Below are positions 54,209 to 62,282 of a DNA stretch of 64,000 nt, piece by piece (within the stretch, counting starts at the first letter, position 1; the number at the start of each line of letters is the position of its first letter). The translations under genes and the position numbers were made by a program. Below the pieces are notes generated by a model. That model was not told the origin of the DNA, searched no databases, and worked only from the letters and a program-made list of their open reading frames with translations. Origin of the DNA: Streptomyces bikiniensis (lineage in GTDB: Bacteria > Actinomycetota > Actinomycetes > Streptomycetales > Streptomycetaceae); the NCBI GenBank assembly GCA_000716465.1, contig JNWL01000006.1, positions 191,428 through 255,427 on the forward strand, given 5' to 3'.

Positions 54209-55224
54209 TCGCGATCCAGCTGCTGATCGGCCTGCTCACCCTGGTCGTGAACGCCTTCTTCGTCGGCGCCGAGTTCGCCCTGATCTCGGTCCGCCGCAGT
54301 CAGATCGAGCCCCTGGCCGAGGCCGGGAACAAGCGGGCGCGCAGTGTCGTCTGGGGTCTGGAACACGTCTCCGCGATGCTCGCGGCGGCCCAGCTCGGCA
54401 TCACGCTCTGCACCCTGGTGCTCGGCATCGTCGCCGAGCCGGCCATCGCGCACCTGCTCGAACCGGTCTTCGACGCGGTCGGCGTCCCGCACGGCCTGGT
54501 GCACCCGATCTCGTTCGTGATCGCCCTGTCGCTCGCGACGTACCTGCACATGCTGCTCGGCGAGATGGTGCCGAAGAACATCGCGCTCGCCGAGCCGACG
54601 CGCTCCGCGCTGCTCCTCGGGCCGCCCCTGGTGGCGCTCGCGCGGGCGCTGCGGCCGGTGATCTTCACGATCAACGCCTTCGCGAACACCCTGCTCAAGC
54701 TGTTGCGGGTGGAGGTCAAGGACGAGGTCTCCGCGACCTTCTCGGACGACGAGCTGGCCCGCATGGTCACCGACGCCGGTGACGCCGGGCTCCTGGACGG
54801 CCGGGCCGCCGAGCGGCTGCACGACGCCCTGGAGCTGGGCCGCCGCCCCGTACGGGACGTGGTGATGCCGGCGGAGAAGGTGGTGTCCACCCCGGTCGGC
54901 ACCACCCCGGAGGAACTGGAGGCGCTGTCGGCGCGGAGCGGGTTCTCCCGCTTCCCCGTGGTCGACCCGGAGCGGCACATCCTGGGCTACCTGCACGTCA
55001 AGGACGCCCTGGACATCGTCCCGCGCGACCTGCCGTTCCCGGTGTCGTCGCTGCGGCCGATCGCCCGGGTGCGGGCGGACACGCCGCTGGACGACGCCCT
55101 GACCGCGATGCGCCGCAGCCGGACGCACCTGGCGGCGGTGCTCGACGAGAACGACCGGCCGGCCGGTCTCGTGGCGATGGAGGACGTGCTGCGCGAGCTG
55201 GTGGGGCGCCCCGCGGCGCCGTGA
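54205..55224 (+). CDS. CNNM/CBS-domain membrane protein, second
   Basis: 339 residues from ATG 54205 (ATGA overlap). CNNM region (LLIGLLTLVVNAFFVGAEFAL, LHMLLGEMVPKNIALAEP) and two CBS domains (RDVVMPAEKVVSTPVG; LAAVLDENDRPAGLVAMEDV), but no CorC_HlyC domain, so it is ~100 residues shorter than its partner. The long/short tandem pair is a common actinobacterial arrangement. Confidence 0.94.
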   Translation: MIAIQLLIGLLTLVVNAFFVGAEFALISVRRSQIEPLAEAGNKRARSVVWGLEHVSAMLAAAQLGITLCTLVLGIVAEPAIAHLLEPVFDAVGVPHGLVHPISFVIALSLATYLHMLLGEMVPKNIALAEPTRSALLLGPPLVALARALRPVIFTINAFANTLLKLLRVEVKDEVSATFSDDELARMVTDAGDAGLLDGRAAERLHDALELGRRPVRDVVMPAEKVVSTPVGTTPEELEALSARSGFSRFPVVDPERHILGYLHVKDALDIVPRDLPFPVSSLRPIARVRADTPLDDALTAMRRSRTHLAAVLDENDRPAGLVAMEDVLRELVGRPAAP

Positions 55225-55242
55225 CCGGTCCGCGTGAACGGA

Positions 55243-55274
55243 GAAGGGCCCCGGGATCCGTCCCGGGGCCCTTC
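55243..55274. terminator. Perfect hairpin terminator
   Basis: GAAGGGCCCCGGGA (55243-55256) pairs perfectly with TCCCGGGGCCCTTC (55261-55274) around a TCCG tetraloop, between convergent genes. Confidence 0.88.
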
Positions 55275-55298
55275 GGGCTTCGTCCGGGGTTTCGGGGT

Positions 55299-56342
55299 TC
55301 AGAGCGCGGTGGCGGCCAGCCAGGCGTCCAGCAGGCCCCGGTCGCCGGTGTGCGCGAAGCACGGCTCGTCGGCGCCGTACCGGCGGTGCAGCAGGAGCAG
55401 CAGCTCCCCGGCGTCCGCCTCGACGGCGGCGGTCGGCTCGGCGCCGCCGCTCCCCCGGGTCCAGGTGAAGCCGCCCCCGCCGAGGGCGAGGGTCCAGACG
55501 GCGCCGGCGTCGCGGGCGGTGAGGCGCAGGACCGTCCCGTCCCGGCCGAGCCGGGAGACCGGCTCCGCGATCCGGGCGATGTAGGGGGCGTCGGTCAGGA
55601 AGTGGTCGACGGCGTCCGCGGCCGTGGCGGGGTCGAGCGGGCCGGCCTTCCCGTCGACGGCGAGTTCGGCGTCGACGAGGTGGACCAGGGTCTCGAAGAG
55701 CACGTGCCGGGGGTAGTGGCGGACGTGCGGGTCGGCGCCCGGGGACCAGACGGGGGCGTCCGGGTCGGCGTCGCGCGCGGTGGCGGCGAACCGCTCGGCC
55801 CCGGCGACGAGCCAGTCGGCGTACGCGGCGGGGCCGGCCGGCGGGTCGAAGGGGACGTCCTCCGCGAGGACGCGGGTGGCGGAGCGGGTCCGTACGAGGT
55901 GCTCGGCCCAGCGGTGGACGGTGCCGACGTGCCGGGCGAGGTCCGCGAGGGTCCAGTCGGGGCAGCCGGGGACGGGGAGGGCGGGGTCGGCGTCGCGGAC
56001 GACGGCGGCGAGGCGCCTGGTGAGGGCCAGGACGACGTCGCAGGCGGCGGCGTGGGCGTCCTCGGGGAGTCCGGAGGCGGGCCCGGAGGTGAGTCCGAAG
56101 CCCCCGGCGGCCCTGAGCAGCCCGTCCCGCCGGGGGCCCTCGGGCGCGCGCAGGGCGGCCGCGCGGAACAGTCCGTCGAGGGTCCGCCGGTCGGCCGCCG
56201 TGAGTCCGGCGAGGGTGTGGCCGGTGGACTCCAGCCACTTCACCGCCGTGTCGGGGTCGAGGACCTCCTCGTCGGCGGTCTCCACCTCCGTCACCAGACC
56301 GGCCAGGGCCTCGGCCAGGGCGCTCAGGAGCGCTTCGCTCAT
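55299..56342 (-). CDS. Mycothiol-dependent maleylpyruvate isomerase-family protein with extra N-terminal domain
   Basis: 347 residues from ATG 56342, preceded by GGGAGGGG. From residue ~98 on it is a typical MDMPI_N/DinB-like domain (PVPGCPDWTLADLARHVG, HVLFETLVHLVDAEL) with an MDMPI C-terminal domain ending GLLDAWLAATAL. The first ~90 residues (MSEALLSALAEALAGLVTEV to RRDGLLRAAGGFGLT) are not part of the usual ~250-residue protein and look like an added helical domain. It may use mycothiol as a cofactor; substrate unknown. Confidence 0.85.
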   Translation of the reverse strand: MSEALLSALAEALAGLVTEVETADEEVLDPDTAVKWLESTGHTLAGLTAADRRTLDGLFRAAALRAPEGPRRDGLLRAAGGFGLTSGPASGLPEDAHAAACDVVLALTRRLAAVVRDADPALPVPGCPDWTLADLARHVGTVHRWAEHLVRTRSATRVLAEDVPFDPPAGPAAYADWLVAGAERFAATARDADPDAPVWSPGADPHVRHYPRHVLFETLVHLVDAELAVDGKAGPLDPATAADAVDHFLTDAPYIARIAEPVSRLGRDGTVLRLTARDAGAVWTLALGGGGFTWTRGSGGAEPTAAVEADAGELLLLLHRRYGADEPCFAHTGDRGLLDAWLAATAL

Positions 56343-56406
56343 CGGATTTCCCCTCCCGGGTTCTCCACGGCACGCCTCGCATACCGCGCGGTATGATCGC
56401 TCCGCC

Positions 56407-57204
56407 ATGGAGATCAATGCCACGTACAACAGTTTCGTCGCCCTCGGCGACAGCTTCACCGAGGGTATGTCGGACCTGAGGCCCGACGGTTCCTACGGCG
56501 GCTGGGCGGACGCCCTCGCGGGCCGTCTCGCCGCCCGCTCCCCCGGCTTCCGCTACGCGAACCTCGCCGTGCGCGGGAAGCTCATCGGACAGATCGTCGA
56601 GGAGCAAGTCGGCCCGGCCGCAACGATGGAGGCCGATGTGATCACCCTCGTCGGCGGCCTCAACGACGCCCTCCGCCCCAAGGTCGACATGGTCCGGGTG
56701 AGGGACCTCCTCACCGAGGCAGTGGAACGCCTCACACCCGCCTGCGGGCAACTGGTCCTCATGCGCAGCCCCGGCCGGAACGGGCCCGTCATGGAGCGCT
56801 TCCGGCCCCGGATGGAGGAGCTGTTCGCCCACATCGACGCGCTCGCCGCCCGGCACGGCGCCCTGGTCGTCGACCTGTACGGGGCGCCGTCGCTCGGCGA
56901 CCCCCGGCTCTGGGACGCGGACCGGCTCCATCTGACGGCCGAGGGGCACCGGCGGGTCGCCGAGGCCGTGTGGCAGACCCTCGGCCTGGAGCCCGAGGAG
57001 GACTGGCGCACCCCGCTGCCGCCGACCGCGCGCCCGCGCTGGGCGAGCCGGCGGCTCGCGGACGCCCGCTTCGCCAAGGAGCACCTCGGCCCCTGGATCG
57101 GGCGGCGCCTGACCGGTCGCTCCTCCGGCGACGGCCGCGCGCCCAAGCGCCCGGAGCTGCTTCCGTACGCGCCCTCGGTGAGCGTCCGGTCCGAGCGCCC
57201 GTGA
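56407..57204 (+). CDS. SGNH/GDSL-type hydrolase
   Basis: 265 residues from ATG 56407. Block I VALGDSFTEGMSD (Ser), block II YANLAVRGKLIGQI, block III VGGLNDAL (Gly/Asn) and block V DRLHLTAEGHRRVAEA (Asp/His) are all present. No signal peptide, so cytoplasmic. The C-terminus (~50 residues, basic, ending SVRSERP) extends past the fold. Esterase or lipase-like activity is likely; substrate unknown. Confidence 0.93.
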   Translation: MEINATYNSFVALGDSFTEGMSDLRPDGSYGGWADALAGRLAARSPGFRYANLAVRGKLIGQIVEEQVGPAATMEADVITLVGGLNDALRPKVDMVRVRDLLTEAVERLTPACGQLVLMRSPGRNGPVMERFRPRMEELFAHIDALAARHGALVVDLYGAPSLGDPRLWDADRLHLTAEGHRRVAEAVWQTLGLEPEEDWRTPLPPTARPRWASRRLADARFAKEHLGPWIGRRLTGRSSGDGRAPKRPELLPYAPSVSVRSERP

Positions 57205-57278
57205 CCCGCGTCTCGTAGCAAGCTCCACATCGGACGGCGGCGCCGACCTGCAGAAACCGCCAGGTAAACTCTGCCCAC

Positions 57279-58721
57279 GTGACTGCTGTGACTGCGAAGC
57301 CCCGCATCCCCAACGTTCTGGCCGGCCGCTACGCCTCCGCGGAGCTCGCCGTCCTCTGGTCCCCCGAGCAGAAGGTGAGGCTGGAGCGGCAGCTGTGGCT
57401 CGCCGTGCTGCGTGCGCAGAAGGACCTCGGGATCGAGGTTCCGGAGGAGGCCCTCGCCGACTACGAGCGCGTCCTCGACCAGGTCGACCTCGGCTCCATC
57501 GCCGAGCGCGAGAAGGTCACCCGGCACGACGTGAAGGCCCGCATCGAGGAGTTCAACGCCCTCGCCGGCCACGAGCACGTCCACAAGGGCATGACCTCGC
57601 GCGACCTCACCGAGAACGTCGAGCAGTTGCAGATCCGGCTCTCCCTGGAGCTGATGCGGGACCGCACGGTCGCCGTCCTCGCCCGTCTGGGCAGGCTCTC
57701 CGCCGAGTACGCCGAGCTGGTCATGGCCGGTCGCTCGCACAACGTCGCCGCGCAGGCGACCACCCTCGGCAAGCGGTTCGCGACGGCGGCGGACGAACTG
57801 CTCGTGGCGTACGCGCGCCTGGAGGAGCTGCTCGGCCGCTACCCGCTGCGCGGCATCAAGGGCCCGGTCGGCACCGCGCAGGACATGCTCGACCTGCTCG
57901 GCGGCGACGCGGGCAAGCTGGCCGACCTGGAGCAGCGGATCGCCGGCCACCTCGGCTTCGCGCACGCCTTCACCTCGGTCGGCCAGGTCTACCCGCGCTC
58001 GCTCGACTACGACGTGGTCACCACCCTCGTCCAGCTCGCCGCCGCGCCGTCCTCGACCGCCAGGACGATCCGTCTGATGGCGGGCCACGAGCTGGTCACC
58101 GAGGGCTTCAAGCCCGGCCAGGTCGGCTCCTCGGCGATGCCGCACAAGATGAACACCCGCTCCTGCGAGCGCGTCAACGGCCTCATGGTCATCCTGCGCG
58201 GCTACGCCTCGATGACCGGCGAGCTGGCCGGCGACCAGTGGAACGAGGGCGACGTGTCCTGCTCCGTGGTCCGCCGGGTCGCGCTGCCGGACGCCTTCTT
58301 CGCCCTGGACGGCCTCCTGGAGACCTTCCTGACCGTGCTGGACGAGTTCGGCGCCTTCCCGGCCGTCGTGGCCCGCGAGCTCGACCGCTACCTGCCCTTC
58401 CTGGCGACCACCAAGGTCCTCATGGGCGCCGTGCGCGCCGGGGTCGGCCGCGAGGTCGCCCACGAGGCCATCAAGGAGAACGCCGTGGCCTCCGCGCTCG
58501 CCATGCGCGAGCAGGGCGCCGAGCGCAACGAGCTGCTGGACAAGCTGGCCGCCGACGAGCGCATCCCGCTGGACCGGGCGCAGCTCGACGAGCTGATGGC
58601 GGACAAGCTGTCCTTCACGGGCGCCGCCGCCGACCAGGTCGCCGCCGTGGTCTCCCGCATCGAGGAGATCGTGAAGCAGCATCCGGAGGCCGCCGCCTAC
58701 GCCCCCGGGGCGATCCTCTGA
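57279..58721 (+). CDS. purB: Adenylosuccinate lyase
   Basis: 480 residues from GTG 57279. The fumarase-superfamily signature is VGSSAMPHKMNTRSCER; HEHVHKGMTSRDLTENVEQ and GRSHNVAAQATTLGKRFA are further active-site blocks. It acts twice in purine synthesis, splitting SAICAR and adenylosuccinate with release of fumarate. Actinobacterial PurB of this length is the usual form. The stop overlaps a CTG start of the next gene. Confidence 0.96.
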   Translation: MTAVTAKPRIPNVLAGRYASAELAVLWSPEQKVRLERQLWLAVLRAQKDLGIEVPEEALADYERVLDQVDLGSIAEREKVTRHDVKARIEEFNALAGHEHVHKGMTSRDLTENVEQLQIRLSLELMRDRTVAVLARLGRLSAEYAELVMAGRSHNVAAQATTLGKRFATAADELLVAYARLEELLGRYPLRGIKGPVGTAQDMLDLLGGDAGKLADLEQRIAGHLGFAHAFTSVGQVYPRSLDYDVVTTLVQLAAAPSSTARTIRLMAGHELVTEGFKPGQVGSSAMPHKMNTRSCERVNGLMVILRGYASMTGELAGDQWNEGDVSCSVVRRVALPDAFFALDGLLETFLTVLDEFGAFPAVVARELDRYLPFLATTKVLMGAVRAGVGREVAHEAIKENAVASALAMREQGAERNELLDKLAADERIPLDRAQLDELMADKLSFTGAAADQVAAVVSRIEEIVKQHPEAAAYAPGAIL

Positions 58722-59290
58722 CCCCCTCCCCCCGGTACACCCGGCAGGAGCTGGAGGCCGCCCGCGACCGCGTCGTTCCGGACGTGGTCGCGGACGGCCT
58801 CTCGGTGCTCTTCTGCGGGATCAACCCGGGCCTGATGACGGCGGCGTCCGGCCATCACTTCGCCCGGCCGGGCAACCGGTTCTGGCCGGTGCTGCACCTG
58901 TCGGGGTTCACCCCGAGGCAGCTGCGGCCGGACGAGCAGGACGAGCTCCTGGCGTACGGCCTCGGGATCACGAACGTGGTGGCGCGGCCGTCCGCGCGGG
59001 CCGACGAGCTGACCCGCGAGGAGTACCTGGAGGGCGGGCGGCTGCTCACCGCGCGGGTGGAGCGCCTTGCGCCGCGCTGGCTCGCGATCGCCGGCGTCAC
59101 CGCGTACCGCGCGGCCTTCGACGAGCCGAAGGCGGTGATCGGGCCGCAGGAGCGGACGATCGGCACCACCCGGATCTGGGCGCTGCCCAGCCCGAGCGGG
59201 CTCAACGCCCACTGGTCGACGGCGGCGATGGCCGAGGAGTTCGCCCGGCTCCGCGAGGCGGCGGGGGTCGAGCGGCGCACGGAGGCGTAG
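58718..59290 (+). CDS. mug: G/U(T) mismatch-specific uracil/thymine DNA glycosylase, CTG start
   Basis: 190 residues if it begins at CTG 58718, giving an N-terminus (LTPSPRYTRQELEAARD) like that of Streptomyces Mug proteins as I remember them. No ATG, GTG or TTG occurs before GTG 58784, which would cut the protein just before VVADGLSVLFCGINPG. Motifs: FCGINPGLMT (catalytic Asn), HHFARPGNRFWPVLH and LPSPSGLNAHW. It removes uracil or thymine mispaired with G. CTGA overlaps the purB stop, so translation is probably coupled. Confidence 0.87.
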   Translation: MTPSPRYTRQELEAARDRVVPDVVADGLSVLFCGINPGLMTAASGHHFARPGNRFWPVLHLSGFTPRQLRPDEQDELLAYGLGITNVVARPSARADELTREEYLEGGRLLTARVERLAPRWLAIAGVTAYRAAFDEPKAVIGPQERTIGTTRIWALPSPSGLNAHWSTAAMAEEFARLREAAGVERRTEA

Positions 59291-59452
59291 GGCCTGTCCG
59301 GCGGATCAGGGACGGGTGGGCCGCGGCGTCCGGTGCGGGGCCTCGCGAGGCGCCGGAGCGGTTCGACAGCGGAGCTGTCGGGATGTTGCGGCGACGCGGC
59401 GAGGTGCCGTGCCGGGCGTCGCGGCCCCGGCCGTGATCCGCCGGACAGGCCC
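59290..59452. repeat. 19-bp perfect inverted repeats bounding a 163-bp segment
   Basis: GGGCCTGTCCGGCGGATCA at 59290-59308 is the exact complement of 59434-59452. The segment between shows no coding character. It has the shape of a small non-autonomous element (MITE-like), but no target-site duplication is evident. The left end uses the last base of the mug stop codon. Confidence 0.6.
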
Positions 59453-59480
59453 TGGGTCCCGCCCGGCCGTGATCCGCCGT

Positions 59481-59507
59481 GCGGGACCGGGACTCCACCG
59501 GTCCCGC
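59481..59507. terminator. Hairpin in the purB-ROK gap
   Basis: GCGGGACCGG (59481-59490) pairs perfectly with CCGGTCCCGC (59498-59507) around a 7-base loop. Possible terminator of the purB-mug transcript, although 190 bases after the stop. Confidence 0.45.
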
Positions 59508-59510
59508 ACG

Positions 59511-59609
59511 CGGCCGGGGCTCGCGGCGAGCGGGCTCCGTGCACGGCCGGGCTCGCGGCGAGCCGGTTGCCGTGCACGGCCGGGTCCGCGGCAAGCCGGT
59601 TCCGTCGGG
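59511..59609. repeat. Three tandem 33-bp repeats
   Basis: Copies start at 59511, 59544 and 59577, each beginning CGGCCGGG and containing a GGCGAGC/GGCAAGC core. They lie in the 534-bp gene-free region 59291-59824, which otherwise holds the inverted repeats and a hairpin. Confidence 0.8.
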
Positions 59610-59824
59610 CGGTGAACGGGCCGTCCGGGGCGTGCCGTTCCGCTTTCCGCGCCTCCGGGGTCCTCCCCGTGACGCGGGCCGCCTCCCCCTGAAGCGTCCG
59701 CCCGCCGCCGGTTCCGCCGGCCGGGGTCCGGGGCCGTCGTCGCGGCCGCGCGCACGGGCCGTCACCCAAGCGTGACAGGGGCGGCACTCGCCGCATCCGG
59801 ACCCATTGAGTACCATCCGGCTGA

Positions 59825-61009
59825 ATGGCTCACGAGCTGGGAGGACACACGGTGGGGCGGCTGACCGGCGGGGATCCGTCTCTGCTGCGGCGGATCAACT
59901 CCGCGGTGGTACTCCATGCGCTGCGGGGCGCCGACGCGCCCACGCTCACCGATCTGACCCGGATCACCGGTCTGTCGCGGCCCACGGTCGAGGGCGTCGT
60001 CGAAGGCCTCATGGAGGGCGGGCTCGTCGTCGAGTCGGCGCCCGAGGAGGGCGAGGCCCGGCGGCAGGGGCGGCCGGCGCGAAGGTTCCGCTTCCGCGCG
60101 GAGGCCGGCCATCTGCTCGGCATCGAGATCGGCCCGCACCGGGTGGCCGCCCTGCTCTCCGGTCTCGACGGCCGGATCATCGGCGCCGGGTCCCGGGAGG
60201 TGTCGGAGACGGCGTCCGAGGACGAGCGGCTCGACCGGGTCCGCACGGTCGTCGCGGACGTGCTGCGCAGGGCCGGGGTCGCCCGGTCCAACCTGCGGGC
60301 CGTGGGCGTGGGCACGCCCGGCATCGTGGAGGCCGACGGGACCGTACGGCTCGGCACGGCGCTGCCCGGCTGGACGGGCCTCGCGCTCGGCGAGCGGCTG
60401 CGGCGCTCCTTCCGCTGCCCGGTGATCGTGGAGAACGACGCCAACGCGGCGGCCGTCGCCGAGCACTGGAAGGGTGCCGCGACCGACTCCGACGACATCG
60501 TCTTCGTCCTGGCCGGACTGAGCCCGGGGGCCGGTTCGCTGATCGGCGGCCGGCTGCACCGGGGCTTCGGCGGGGCCGCGGGGGAGATCGGCGCCCTGCA
60601 CCTGCTCGGCCGGGGCGTCACACCGGAGCACCTGCTCTCGACCACGGACGAGCCGCTGCACCCGCTGGACGAGCAGGCGGTCGCCGAGGTCTTCGCGCTG
60701 GCCAGGAAGGGCGACGCGCGGGCCGGGGCGGCGGTGGAGCGGTTCATCCAGCGGCTCGTGCACGACGTGGCGGCCCTCGTCCTCGCCATCGACCCCGAGC
60801 TGGTGGTGGTGGGCGGCTGGGCGGCCGGGCTCGACGGGGTGCTCCAGCCGCTCCGGGAGGAGCTGGCGCGGTTCTGCCTGCGGCCGCCCCGGGTGGTGCT
60901 GTCCCTGCTCGGCGAGGCCGCGGTGGGCACGGGCGCGCTGCGCCTCGCCCTCGACCACGTCGAGGAGCAGCTGTTCGCCGTCGACGCGACGGTGACGGCC
61001 CGCCGCTGA
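59825..61009 (+). CDS. ROK-family transcriptional regulator
   Basis: 394 residues from ATG 59825. An N-terminal winged helix (residues ~20-80: LTDLTRITGLSRPTVEGVV) precedes a ROK sugar-kinase-like domain (VGVGTPGIVEADG, VIVENDANAAAVAEHW, GGAAGEIGALHLLG). The Cys-rich zinc motif that follows the last block in active ROK kinases is absent, so a sugar-responsive repressor without kinase activity is more likely. It has no adjacent sugar-transport genes. Confidence 0.92.
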   Translation: MAHELGGHTVGRLTGGDPSLLRRINSAVVLHALRGADAPTLTDLTRITGLSRPTVEGVVEGLMEGGLVVESAPEEGEARRQGRPARRFRFRAEAGHLLGIEIGPHRVAALLSGLDGRIIGAGSREVSETASEDERLDRVRTVVADVLRRAGVARSNLRAVGVGTPGIVEADGTVRLGTALPGWTGLALGERLRRSFRCPVIVENDANAAAVAEHWKGAATDSDDIVFVLAGLSPGAGSLIGGRLHRGFGGAAGEIGALHLLGRGVTPEHLLSTTDEPLHPLDEQAVAEVFALARKGDARAGAAVERFIQRLVHDVAALVLAIDPELVVVGGWAAGLDGVLQPLREELARFCLRPPRVVLSLLGEAAVGTGALRLALDHVEEQLFAVDATVTARR

Positions 61010-61026
61010 ACCGCCGGAGGGGCGGT
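61010..61026. terminator. Small hairpin between convergent regulators
   Basis: ACCGCC-GGAGG-GGCGGT directly after the ROK stop codon, with TTTT at 61041 further on. Modest but well placed between convergent genes. Confidence 0.45.
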
Positions 61027-61068
61027 CCCGGGACGGGCCGGTTTTCGTGAAGGGCGTACGGAGTACGG

Positions 61069-61824
61069 CTACGAGGCCATGACCAGGTCGACCGAGTCGC
61101 CGAAGGTGAGGCGGCAGGTGTCGGCGCGGTAGGTGGCCACGGAGACGGCGGCGGTGCGGCCCCCGGAGAGGTAGCGGGTCGTCACGACGAGGACGGGCGC
61201 GCCGGGCAGCCGGTCGAGCTCCTTGGCGTCGTCGGCGCGGGCGGAGCCGAGCTCGACGGAGCGGTCCTGGCCGTCCAGGGCGAGGTGCTGGAGCTCGCGG
61301 AGCACGGCGCGGGCGCGGGCGGGGCCCGCGGGGGCGTCGATGCCGCTGAGGCCGGGGACGGAGCCGGCCGGCACGTAGAGCAGTTCGGCGGCGACCGGCT
61401 GGCCCTGGGTGATCCGGAGGCGGCGGACGACGTGCACCCGGTCCTCGGCGCCGGTCTCCAGGACGCGCGCGACGGCGGCCGGAGGGACGTCGGAGGCGGA
61501 GTCCAGGGCCTGCCAGGCCTCGTCGCCGACGCCCGGCCAGGCGTGCTGGGTGGTGGAGACGTCCACGCCGACGCGCGGCGGGGCGACCGTGGTGCCGACG
61601 CCGCGGCGGCGCTGGAGGCGCCCTTCGAGCTCCAGCTGCTCCAGGGCCTGCCGGAGCGTGGCCCGGGCGACGCCGAAGCGCGCGGCGAGCTCGCGCTCGT
61701 TGGGAAGGATCTCCCCGACCGCGAAGTCCGAGTCGAGCGCTTCGCCGATCACTGTCTTGAGGTGCTGGTACTTCGGTTCCGGCACCGATGCCAGCTGCGT
61801 GGTCCCCACCCTGATCCTCCGCAA
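61069..61824 (-). CDS. GntR/HutC-family transcriptional regulator
   Basis: 251 residues. The winged helix (residues ~17-82: YQHLKTVIGEALDSDFAVG, LPNERELAARFGVARATLRQ) is GntR; the C-terminal ~150 residues form a UTRA ligand domain (VHVVRRLRITQGQPVAAELL), as in HutC and DasR. The palindrome TTGGTCAAGACCAA 87 bases upstream resembles the TGGTCTAGACCA operators of this subfamily, so it likely represses itself. The ligand is unknown. Confidence 0.92.
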   Translation of the reverse strand: MRRIRVGTTQLASVPEPKYQHLKTVIGEALDSDFAVGEILPNERELAARFGVARATLRQALEQLELEGRLQRRRGVGTTVAPPRVGVDVSTTQHAWPGVGDEAWQALDSASDVPPAAVARVLETGAEDRVHVVRRLRITQGQPVAAELLYVPAGSVPGLSGIDAPAGPARARAVLRELQHLALDGQDRSVELGSARADDAKELDRLPGAPVLVVTTRYLSGGRTAAVSVATYRADTCRLTFGDSVDLVMAS

Positions 61825-61910
61825 TTCGCCGTGTCCCGCGGCGTTTTTCCGCGCCCTTGTTTATTAAAGGTTCCTGCACTAACTCTGCGACCATAAGGCG
61901 AGCCACCCCC

Positions 61911-61924
61911 TTGGTCAAGACCAA
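61911..61924. promoter_or_regulatory. TTGGTCAAGACCAA palindrome, HutC/DasR-type operator
   Basis: A perfect 14-bp palindrome, very close to the TGGTCTAGACCA core of DasR-type (dre) sites. It lies 87 bases upstream of the GntR gene and 359 bases upstream of the protease. Confidence 0.65.
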
Positions 61925-62282
61925 TCCTCCGTCGAAAACCCCGGAATGTGGCCCTCTGACCTAGATCGTTCACAGGACGTTCGCACTCCTGTGAGGCTCC
62001 GGTAGCGGAAAACCCCCGTCGGGAGCCGGCGGGGGCGGGGGTTCGTGCGGCGCCGGCGGCGCCGGACGGCGAAGAGCGCGCTCCCGGGGGTCGCCCCGGG
62101 GAGAGAGCGCCGTGTTATGGCCAAGTGTTATTACCGCGCTCGCCCTCCTCTTCGGAATCATGGGTCATGTTCATGCCGAGTCACCGCCCCGCCGGCGGGG
62201 CTCCGGCATGCGCGCGGCCCCTCGGGGCCGCCGCCCCCCACACGCGCGCCCGACCGGCGCGCCCGTCCGAATAGAGGAACCC
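61925..62282. other. Gene-free control region before the protease gene
   Basis: Together with 61825-61910 this makes a 458-bp stretch without a convincing gene. It holds GC-rich hairpins: AACCCCC (62011-62017) with GGGGGTT (62037-62043), and GCGCTC-CCGGGG/CCCCGG-GAGCGC at 62078-62110. These may be a terminator or leader RNA structure. Confidence 0.5.

Noticed and set aside
53626..57228. Very long open frame on the minus strand (about 1200 codons) across the CNNM, isomerase and hydrolase genes
   Set aside because: It is antisense to or overlaps well-recognised genes, is rich in Arg/Pro/Gly in low-complexity runs and has no family motifs. Such shadows are expected at this GC content.
62112..62282. 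N-terminal extension of the protease from an upstream ATG
   Set aside because: It would place 57 atypical residues before a perfect signal peptide, while TTG 62283 has a well-placed AGAGGAA.
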